Source: Povalibacter uvarum (lineage in GTDB: Bacteria; Pseudomonadota; Gammaproteobacteria; Steroidobacterales; Steroidobacteraceae). Taken from it: a DNA stretch of 64,000 bases. Location: assembly GCF_014202975.1 (NCBI RefSeq), contig NZ_JACHHZ010000001.1, positions 124,001 through 188,000 on the forward strand, given 5' to 3'. Positions within the stretch are counted from its first letter, which is position 1, and every line of letters begins with the position of its first letter. The position numbers were made by a program, and so were the translations under genes. Of this stretch, positions 58,175-64,000 are shown piece after piece. Below the pieces are notes generated by a model that made no database searches, was not told the DNA's origin, and was given only the letters and a program-made list of their open reading frames with translations.

Positions 58175-58576
58175 ATGAAAATCTCTCGAATCATTCCGGC
58201 TTCGGTCCTCGTCCTCGCGGGCAGTGCCGGATTGATCACTGCAGTGGCGCAGCAACCGGGCATCAAGCGCACCGAGCTGCAACGCCACGATCTCAGCACC
58301 CCGGGCCGCGAGATGATCCAGGTGCGAGTCGACCTGGACCCGGGAGTGACGTTCCCTCTGCATTCGCATCCGGGTGAAGAGATCATCTATGTGCTGGAAG
58401 GCGTGTGGGAGTACGAGGTCGAGGGGAAGGGCAAGATCACCGTGAAGGCAGGCGAAGTCCTGTTCATCCCGGCTGGCGTGAAGCACGGAGCGAGGAACGT
58501 CGGGAGCACGAAGGGTTCAGAGCTCGCGACGTACATTGTCGAGAAAGGGAAGCCGCTCGTCGTACTCGCGCAGTGA
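58175..58576 (+). CDS. Secreted single-domain cupin
   Basis: 133 aa. A signal peptide (residues 1-24) precedes a conserved cupin barrel. Motif 1 is FPLHSHPGEEIIYVLEGVWE and motif 2 is GEVLFIPAGVKHGARN, with the metal-binding His and Glu present. Its role is unknown: it could be a periplasmic dioxygenase, an isomerase or a ligand-binding protein. It is the last gene of the hydroxyproline operon; a REPIN starts 2 bases after its stop. Confidence 0.82.
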   Translation: MKISRIIPASVLVLAGSAGLITAVAQQPGIKRTELQRHDLSTPGREMIQVRVDLDPGVTFPLHSHPGEEIIYVLEGVWEYEVEGKGKITVKAGEVLFIPAGVKHGARNVGSTKGSELATYIVEKGKPLVVLAQ

Positions 58577-58578
58577 AT

Positions 58579-58643
58579 GTCATTCCTGCGCACGCGGAAT
58601 CCATGCCTTTCGCAAGATGGATTCCCGCTTTCGCGGGGATGAC
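58579..58643. repeat. REPIN directly after the cupin gene
   Basis: gtcattcctgcgcacgcggaatcc and its inverted partner atggattcccgctttcgcggggatgac form a 65-bp pair with GTCA...TGAC ends, like the element at 45536. The left unit has lost one base of the stem. Confidence 0.8.
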
Positions 58644-58689
58644 GGAGCCGCTCGAATGACGGAGCCGCTCGAATGACGGAGCCGCGGGA
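58639..58689 (+). repeat. Three tandem 17-bp copies derived from the REPIN edge
   Basis: atgacggagccgctcga occurs twice exactly (58639-58655, 58656-58672) and once with two changes (58673-58689), followed by a further atgacgg. It grows out of the right end of the REPIN and looks like slippage. Confidence 0.85.
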
Positions 58690-58714
58690 ATGACGGCAGC
58701 GCGGGGCGGGCCGG

Positions 58715-59029
58715 TTACTGCGCGACGCCCGCGGCTCTGAGCGCCGCCGCAGTCACCGCGCCGACAATCACGACTCCAAGAAATGGCGCTCGCAGCGCCA
58801 GCGCAACAGCCGCGACAATCAACGATCCCGCACGCGCATCGAGTGCCAATGTCTGCCCGGCGCTGAACGCATTCATCGCAGTAAGTGATGCGAGCAGACC
58901 GATCGTCAGCGTCGCGGCGACATAGTTCATGCGCTCGTTCTGCAGCAGATGCGCGGGAACGAGATAGCCAGAGAACTTCGTGACGTAGGCCACGAAACTC
59001 GCCAGAAGAATCCATCCCCATAACGACAT
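58715..59029 (-). CDS. azlD: AzlD-family branched-chain amino acid exporter subunit
   Basis: 104 aa with three to four hydrophobic helices (WGWILLASFVAYVTKFSGYL, AATLTIGLLASLTAMNAFSA, LIVAAVALALRAPFLGVVIV). This is the small subunit that pairs with AzlC for export of branched-chain and related amino acids. The ATG at 59029 overlaps the azlC stop (TAATG), which fixes both ends and shows co-translation. Confidence 0.88.
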   Translation of the reverse strand: MSLWGWILLASFVAYVTKFSGYLVPAHLLQNERMNYVAATLTIGLLASLTAMNAFSAGQTLALDARAGSLIVAAVALALRAPFLGVVIVGAVTAAALRAAGVAQ

Positions 59030-59730
59030 TACGAGCGCTCCTCCGAACCGGCCGCGAGTTGCGCTCTCGGTTCGTGTCGCAACCATCCCCAGACTGCGGC
59101 TACAACAGCAGCGATGAGAATCGGAACTCCGGGCGCCGTGAGCGGTACGACTGCCACTGTCACTACGGCACAAGCGACGGCGATCGCGACCGGCTCCCGC
59201 CCGCGAAGTCGCGGCCACAGCAAGCCCAGGAATGCGGCGACCGCGGCACCATCGAGACCCCAGCGTTTCGGGTCGCCCATCGCATCTCCGAGCACCGCCC
59301 CGAGTGCCGTGAATAGATTCCACAGAATGTAGATGCCAGCACCCGCCGCCCAGAAGCCGCGTCGCTGCTCGTCGGCATCGGCCTGTGCTGCCGCTGTCGC
59401 GGTCGATTCATCGATTGTGATTTGCGCGGCAGTCAGTCGCCGCCAGCCACGCGGGCTGAGCATGCGATTGATCTGCATCCCGTAGACTACGTTACGCACG
59501 CCGAGCAAAGCGGCGGCTCCGAATGCCGCTGAACCCGTGCCACCACCACCGATGACCCCAATGAATGCGAACTGCGATCCGCCTGTGAACATGAGGACGC
59601 TCAATGCGATCGTCTGCCAGACGGTGAGTCCGGAAGCGACGCTGAGCGCACCGAAGGAAATGCCGTAGAGGCCGGTCGCCACCGCGATCGACAGGCCCAT
59701 CCGGAAGGCAGGAGATGCCCGGAGTTTCAT
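59029..59730 (-). CDS. azlC: AzlC-family branched-chain amino acid exporter subunit
   Basis: 233 aa membrane protein with the AzlC signatures GLYGISFGALSVASGLTVWQ, FTGGSQFAFIGVIGGGG and LLGVRNVVYGMQIN. It forms the exporter with AzlD, probably protecting the cell from excess amino acids or analogues. A tatagat box (minus strand, near 59838) lies about 100 bases upstream and could be its -10. It is downstream of the KDPGal-aldolase gene with a hairpin between them. Confidence 0.88.
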   Translation of the reverse strand: MKLRASPAFRMGLSIAVATGLYGISFGALSVASGLTVWQTIALSVLMFTGGSQFAFIGVIGGGGTGSAAFGAAALLGVRNVVYGMQINRMLSPRGWRRLTAAQITIDESTATAAAQADADEQRRGFWAAGAGIYILWNLFTALGAVLGDAMGDPKRWGLDGAAVAAFLGLLWPRLRGREPVAIAVACAVVTVAVVPLTAPGVPILIAAVVAAVWGWLRHEPRAQLAAGSEERS

Positions 59731-59843
59731 CGGACTGATTCTGCACAGGAATGGGGTCGCCGGCCACGTCCGGCGGTTTAGCTGGACGGCTGCATCGAGT
59801 CGCCCCGGACGGCGATGGTCGGCCGTCTCCTATATCTATATGT

Positions 59844-59860
59844 GGCCGCGAGGTGCGGCC
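59844..59860 (-). terminator. Hairpin after the KDPGal-aldolase gene
   Basis: ggccgc / gcggcc with a 5-base loop, 4 bases after the aldolase stop on the minus strand. The following sequence is AT-rich (acatatagatata) but has no U-run. Confidence 0.45.
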
Positions 59861-59864
59861 GGGC

Positions 59865-60506
59865 TCAGGTGTCGTGAGCCGCTCGCAGTGCAGCCACGAA
59901 CTTCTGCGCTCCCATGCCCACTTCCGAGGCGTTGAGGCCCGTGGAGTACAGCGCAGATCCGAGGCCGAAGCCGGCTGCCTGGGCTTTGACCCAGGGCGCG
60001 AGATTCTCTGGTGTGATGCCGCCTACGGGAATCAATCGCGTGCCGCGAGGGAGCACTGCGCGCAAGGCGTTCACAACCGCAGGTTGAAAGGCCTCCGCCG
60101 GAAACAGCTTCAGTGCAGTAGCGCCGGCATCGAGTGCTGCAAACGCTTCGCTCGGCGTGGCGATGCCAGGCAGCGATACCAATCCAGCTCGAGATGCGGC
60201 AGCAATAACCTGCAGATTCGTGTTTGGCGAGATGATCAGCGTGCCACCCGCTGCAGCGACTTGCGATACCTGCTCCACCGACAGAACCGTGCCCGCGCCA
60301 ATCACAGCGCGGCCAGCGAAGGCCGATGCAAGCCGCGAGATGCTTTCGAGCGGATCAGGCGAGTTCAATGGCACTTCGATGATGCTGAAGCCCGCGTCGA
60401 CCAGCGACTCACCAATGGCGACGACTTCATCGGGTCTTGCGCCGCGAAGGATCGCGATGAGCGGGCAGCGCTTGAACGCTGCATCGAAAGCGGCAACGTG
60501 AGTCAC
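59865..60506 (-). CDS. dgoA: 2-dehydro-3-deoxy-6-phosphogalactonate (KDPGal) aldolase, DgoA type
   Basis: 213 aa class I aldolase. LIAILRGARPDEVVAIGESL and IIEVPLNSPDPLESI distinguish the DgoA type from Eda. The general base is Glu44 and the Schiff-base lysine Lys133 (ALKLFPAE). It splits a 2-keto-3-deoxy-6-phospho-sugar acid into pyruvate and glyceraldehyde-3-phosphate. Its start overlaps the MFS transporter stop by ATGA. No kinase for its substrate is in the window; it may lie beyond 64000. Confidence 0.9.
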   Translation of the reverse strand: MTHVAAFDAAFKRCPLIAILRGARPDEVVAIGESLVDAGFSIIEVPLNSPDPLESISRLASAFAGRAVIGAGTVLSVEQVSQVAAAGGTLIISPNTNLQVIAAASRAGLVSLPGIATPSEAFAALDAGATALKLFPAEAFQPAVVNALRAVLPRGTRLIPVGGITPENLAPWVKAQAAGFGLGSALYSTGLNASEVGMGAQKFVAALRAAHDT

Positions 60507-61732
60507 TGTCTGCTCCGCGTCGAGATCCAGGCGATGAACCAGGCGACGGGATGCAGCGCGCCCATCAGCAGGAACACGCGATCGTAGTTGCCGGTGCTCG
60601 CGAGCTGACCAACCACGTGAGTCGAAGCAAATCCGCCAAGTGCGCTGCCGGCCGCGATGAGACCAAATACCGTCGCGACGTGGCTCATCGGATATCGGTC
60701 GACGACCAGCGCACCGATGTTGATCTGGAAGACCAGGTGCGCGAATGCAACGAGCGCGGCGATCGCGAGCGTCGGACCGATGTGGAGATTGAGTGCAATC
60801 GCCATGCCGAACGGTGCGAGCGCGGCCGCACAGGCCATCGCGATGATCCGGCTGCGTTGCGGGGCGATGCCGGAGCGGATCAACCGACCGGAAAACCAGC
60901 CGCCGCCGATGCTGCCGACATCAGCCGCGAGATACACGATCCATGCAAGGCTTGCGACCTGGATCAGTCCCATGCCGCGCTCATCGGTCAGATACTTCGG
61001 GAACCAGAAAAGGTAGAAGTACCAGACAGGGTCCGCGATCAGCCGCGCCGTGGCCAGGCCCCAGACGCTGCGATCGCGCAGGATCGGACCCCATCGGATC
61101 GGCTCCTTCGTTCGCGCGGGCTCTGCGCCATCTGGCGAGCGATAAACGACCAGCCAGATCGCGAGCCACACGAATCCCGCAGCGCCGGTGATGATGAAAG
61201 CAGCGCGCCAGCCGTATTGCAGGGCCAGGAAGGCGATGAGCGGCGGCGCAATGGTGGCGCCGACCATTGCGCCAGCTGTATAGATGCCGATGGCGAAGCC
61301 GCGTTGCTCGGACGGGAAGTGCTCAGCGACGGCTTTCGGACCGGCTGTGTAGACACCGGGTTCGCCGATTCCGAGCATGAGTCTCGCGAAGCCCAGTTGC
61401 GCGGCGTTGCGCACCCAGCCGGTCGCCATGTTCGCCAGCGACCACCAGCCGAGAAACAGCGCGAGCGTCCACTTTGCGCCGAGCTTGTCGGTGACCCAGC
61501 CTGCGCCGATGTATGAGATGGCGTACGCAATCAGGAAGTACTGCACGATGCGCGCATAGCCCGCATCGTCGATGCCGAGATCCTTCTGCACCTGAGATGC
61601 GAGGATGGACAGCGTCTGCCGATCGACGTAGTTGAGAACGGTCGCTGCAAAGAGCAGCGCGAGGATCGCCCAGCGAAGTCTGCCGGAGTGGGTGGCTTCG
61701 GAAGGTGACGCCGCAGTCAAAGGCTCCTGCAT
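60503..61732 (-). CDS. MFS sugar-acid transporter (hexuronate-transporter-like)
   Basis: 409 aa with 12 predicted helices. ATVLNYVDRQTLSILASQVQ and AGWVTDKLGAKWTLALFL fit the anion:cation symporter MFS family that imports hexuronates and aldonates. The YGWRAAFIITGAAGFVWL block is also typical. Overlap with the aldolase start and 2 bases from the IclR gene make it part of a sugar-acid operon. The exact substrate is unknown. Confidence 0.88.
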   Translation of the reverse strand: MQEPLTAASPSEATHSGRLRWAILALLFAATVLNYVDRQTLSILASQVQKDLGIDDAGYARIVQYFLIAYAISYIGAGWVTDKLGAKWTLALFLGWWSLANMATGWVRNAAQLGFARLMLGIGEPGVYTAGPKAVAEHFPSEQRGFAIGIYTAGAMVGATIAPPLIAFLALQYGWRAAFIITGAAGFVWLAIWLVVYRSPDGAEPARTKEPIRWGPILRDRSVWGLATARLIADPVWYFYLFWFPKYLTDERGMGLIQVASLAWIVYLAADVGSIGGGWFSGRLIRSGIAPQRSRIIAMACAAALAPFGMAIALNLHIGPTLAIAALVAFAHLVFQINIGALVVDRYPMSHVATVFGLIAAGSALGGFASTHVVGQLASTGNYDRVFLLMGALHPVAWFIAWISTRSRQ

Positions 61733-61734
61733 CT

Positions 61735-62457
61735 CTACCCGCCGATCTCTGTTGCCGCTGCGCGCAGTGCTTCGATCAGAGGCGCGGTAGCGGCCTCAGG
61801 AATCCAGCCCGACATCGCAACGCCTGCATGCGCAGGATCGCCGGTCGATAGCGCGACGATGTGATGATCACGATCGTCGGCGACATGCACGCGCGCGTAG
61901 CCCAGCCGACGGACTTCGGCGAGCTTCGCGAGCAACTGTTCGATGCCTTCGGGGAACATGGGGATGTCACGGCCCTGGTACAGCTCGCGTATGTCGGCAT
62001 CGTCGTATTCGGAGAGCAGTACGATGCCGATGCCGCTGGTCGTGGCAGGAAGCAGACCGATACGACCGAGACCTCGCGAAGCTTCGAGACCCGGCGGTGC
62101 GTGAAACAGATAGCTGACGTTGTCCTGCCAGAGCACGCCGAGTGCGACTGTATGGCCGAAGCGGCGCAGGTTTTCGAGGACGGGCAGGGCGTTGCGAATC
62201 AGGCCGGATGCGAACAAGCTCTGCGCCGCCAGCACATGCATGCCGGGGCCAGCGGTGTATTTGCGATCGGCCGTCTGGCGCGCGATGCCGAGGTACGCGA
62301 GCGTCTTCAGGAGCCGATTGACCTTCACCGAATCGATGTTGAGGCGCCGCGCCAGTTCGCGACAGCCGACGGGATCGGGCGAGGTCGCGAGCGCCTGCAG
62401 CGTGGCGATACCATCGATCAGGCTCTTGTTCGGCTGTGCGTTGAGTTTGGGTCGCAT
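61735..62457 (-). CDS. IclR-family transcriptional regulator
   Basis: 240 aa. An N-terminal winged helix-turn-helix (GCRELARRLNIDSVKVNRLL) is followed by a C-terminal IclR effector domain (PLIEALRAAATEIGG, LGRIGLLPATTSGIG). It probably represses or activates the surrounding sugar-acid genes in response to an intermediate. It lies between the dehydratase and the transporter on the same strand. Confidence 0.9.
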   Translation of the reverse strand: MRPKLNAQPNKSLIDGIATLQALATSPDPVGCRELARRLNIDSVKVNRLLKTLAYLGIARQTADRKYTAGPGMHVLAAQSLFASGLIRNALPVLENLRRFGHTVALGVLWQDNVSYLFHAPPGLEASRGLGRIGLLPATTSGIGIVLLSEYDDADIRELYQGRDIPMFPEGIEQLLAKLAEVRRLGYARVHVADDRDHHIVALSTGDPAHAGVAMSGWIPEAATAPLIEALRAAATEIGG

Positions 62458-62502
62458 GTCAGCGGTCGTCCGTGGGCGGCGATGCGTTGATTCGAGTTGT
62501 TG

Positions 62503-63672
62503 TCACGTGATGCGCTCGGCGAAGTCCCAGAGCCGCGCGTTCGGAGCCGCGCCCAGACCGGGACCTGTCGGCAGCACGTAGGCACCGCCGGCGTAGCTCA
62601 TGTCGCTGTCGAGCAGAGCCAGGTTCCGCTCGAACACGGAGTGCTGCCATTCATGCTTCCACAGGTGAGGCAATGTTGCCGAGACTTGCAGGCTCGCTGC
62701 AAGGAATAGTCCGGTGCCGATCGTCGCATGCGGCGCGATCGCGGCCTTGTGGCCGGCGCCCAGCCGGGCGATGCGCTGAAACTGGGTGATGCCGGTGTGT
62801 CCCATTTCCGGCTGCAGGAAGGCGATCGGACCGGCCGCAAGGCGGTTGGCCGCCTCGTAGGCGGTGTACCACTCTTCGCCTGCAGCGACCGGCAGTGAGC
62901 TTTCGCGCCCGATCCGGGCGAGCCCTGCGTGGTCTTCCGGCTTGACAGGCGCCTCGATGAAGAACGGCCGATAGGGTCTCAGCGCTTCAATCAGTTCGAG
63001 CGCTTCCGCTGCCGAAAATTTCCAGTGCATGTCGATCATGATCTGCGCGTCGGCGCCGAGCGCTCGGCGCAAGGCCGCCATTTCAGCCACGATGCCCTCG
63101 TGACTCACGACGGCGGCGAACTTGAATGCGCGATGACCTTCTGCGTGTTTCGCGACGGCCAGTGCGACGCGTTCATCGAGCGTGGCAGCCGGCAGGCCGG
63201 AGAGATAGCCGGGAACTGTCTTGTTCGCCGTCGGGCCGAGCAGGTCGCGGATCGGCAGACCGCGCTGCTTGCCATGGAGATCCCATAGCGCGATGTCGAT
63301 TGCCGCAATCGCATCCACATGGAAGCCGCCGCTGCAGCCTCGCACGCGCATCAGTCCGTACAGCTCATCCCAGATGCTTTCCACATCCGCAGGATTTGCA
63401 CCGAGCGTTACCGGAGCGAGCAGGTCATTGATGATTTCGCAAGTCGCGCGCGGCGCGCAGATGCCGTAGGTCTCGCCCCAGCCGATCGTTCCATCGTCCG
63501 CAGTCACGCGCACGACGATCGAACGATCGACCGTCGGGTAGATCGTTCCGTTCCCACGCCTTACGACGTAACCGCGCGTGTTGATGTGCTCGCCCGCAGC
63601 CAGTGGGCCGAGATACGGCGTGTCACGCGGCAGCGTGACGATGAACGTTTCGATGGAAGCGACGCGGCTCAC
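62503..63672 (-). CDS. Enolase-superfamily sugar-acid dehydratase (MR/MLE subgroup)
   Basis: 389 aa. An N-terminal capping domain and C-terminal barrel carry metal ligands Asp in MIDMHWKF, Glu in FFIEAPVKPED and Glu in VAAGEEWYT, with the catalytic His in IAPHATIGTG. This is the mandelate-racemase/galactonate-dehydratase pattern; it should dehydrate an aldonate to a 2-keto-3-deoxy acid. The GTG start overlaps the stop of the DapA-family gene (GTGA at 63669-63672). The substrate cannot be fixed by eye. Confidence 0.88.
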   Translation of the reverse strand: MSRVASIETFIVTLPRDTPYLGPLAAGEHINTRGYVVRRGNGTIYPTVDRSIVVRVTADDGTIGWGETYGICAPRATCEIINDLLAPVTLGANPADVESIWDELYGLMRVRGCSGGFHVDAIAAIDIALWDLHGKQRGLPIRDLLGPTANKTVPGYLSGLPAATLDERVALAVAKHAEGHRAFKFAAVVSHEGIVAEMAALRRALGADAQIMIDMHWKFSAAEALELIEALRPYRPFFIEAPVKPEDHAGLARIGRESSLPVAAGEEWYTAYEAANRLAAGPIAFLQPEMGHTGITQFQRIARLGAGHKAAIAPHATIGTGLFLAASLQVSATLPHLWKHEWQHSVFERNLALLDSDMSYAGGAYVLPTGPGLGAAPNARLWDFAERIT

Positions 63673-64000
63673 GCAGCAGCCTCGAGGGGCATCAGGTCAT
63701 CCAGCCGCGCAACGAGTGCATTGAATTCCATCCAGTCGTAACGATCGAACTCCGGTCCCGGAGCGCGTACGAAAGTGCTTTCGATCAATCCGCGGCGCTG
63801 AAGAACGGCTTTCGTGAGGCGCCACCGGAAGATCGCCTGCATGTTGAGCAGCGGCAATGTGCGCTCGAAAAGATCGCGTGCGCCTGCCTCATCGCCGCGT
63901 TCGAATCGATCGAACATGGCGACGTGCAGCTCGGTGATTTCGCACGCCGGCATCGTTCCCTTTGCACCACGCAGCAATTCGTCGATGACGTAGCGTGCGC
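63669..64000 (-). CDS. DapA-family aldolase/lyase (5' part beyond the window)
   Basis: Only the last ~109 residues are visible; the frame stays open to the window edge. They contain ELLRGAKGTMPACEITELHV and the helical C-terminal domain (ARDLFERTLPLLNMQAIFRW) typical of the dihydrodipicolinate-synthase superfamily. Beside an aldonate dehydratase it probably cleaves or dehydrates the 2-keto-3-deoxy acid. Its catalytic residues lie outside the window. The stop overlaps the dehydratase start. Confidence 0.82.
   Translation of the reverse strand, partial: ARYVIDELLRGAKGTMPACEITELHVAMFDRFERGDEAGARDLFERTLPLLNMQAIFRWRLTKAVLQRRGLIESTFVRAPGPEFDRYDWMEFNALVARLDDLMPLEAAA

Noticed and set aside
1-64000. 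tRNA genes, CRISPR arrays, insertion sequences, prophage or phage-defence genes
   Set aside because: No cloverleaf with T-loop consensus, no regularly spaced direct repeats, no transposase or integrase and no defence-type domain was seen by eye.

Overview
The window is a 64 kb piece of a GC-rich proteobacterial chromosome. It carries two large TonB-dependent receptors, Tat-exported PhoX-type phosphatases, an exosortase/EPS locus and several sugar-acid and amino-acid catabolic clusters. This fits a free-living, polymer- and lipid-degrading gammaproteobacterium (Steroidobacter/Nevskia-like lineages come to mind). That placement is an inference from gene content; no rRNA or other marker gene is present. 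I saw no tRNA, rRNA, CRISPR array, transposase or prophage gene.

Region 1 (1-18325, all plus strand) is an exopolysaccharide locus tied to a protein-sorting exosortase. In order it holds a beta-barrel outer-membrane protein (5' end outside the window), a Wzz/GumC chain-length protein, a CpsD-type ATPase, an ExeA-like ATPase, GT2 and GT4 glycosyltransferases, two unknown EPS proteins, a Wzx flippase, an acetyltransferase, a Wzy-like polymerase, a WecG/TagA transferase, a secreted GH26 hydrolase, an exosortase fused to an EpsI domain, and a WecA-type priming transferase. Many genes overlap by ATGA, so this is probably one long transcription unit.

Region 2 (18368-28577, mostly plus) looks like the sorting and surface module attached to it. 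It has a TPR lipoprotein, a secreted protein with five internal repeats and a Gly-rich C-terminal anchor, a degenerate receiver protein, a Tat-exported PhoX-like protein with a VPLPA-CTERM protein directly downstream (the expected substrate type of the exosortase), small DNA-binding proteins, and a second PhoX-like gene.

Region 3 (28693-37220) is a lipid/ester uptake and activation operon: TonB receptor, MFS carrier, carboxylesterase, acyl-CoA ligase, TetR regulator and SDR. An operator-like palindrome overlaps a consensus -35 box in front of it. It is followed on the minus strand by a broken TlpA/ApbE remnant and nhaA, then by a secreted protein of unknown function.

Region 4 (40457-51787) has a plus-strand trio (aldehyde dehydrogenase, DapA-like lyase, aspartate-dehydrogenase-like protein) facing a minus-strand operon of diheme cytochrome c4, MauG-type diheme peroxidase, a beta-helix protein fused to cytochrome c, a TonB receptor and an aldehyde dehydrogenase. 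That operon is the best candidate here for an undescribed periplasmic redox system.

Region 5 (52899-58576) is a hydroxyproline-peptide catabolic cluster with a divergent PAS-AraC regulator. Region 6 (58715-64000, minus) holds azlCD and a sugar-acid cluster (MR/MLE dehydratase, IclR, MFS, KDPGal aldolase, partial DapA-family lyase). Two REPIN-like elements and one half-REP lie between genes at 42276, 45536 and 58579.
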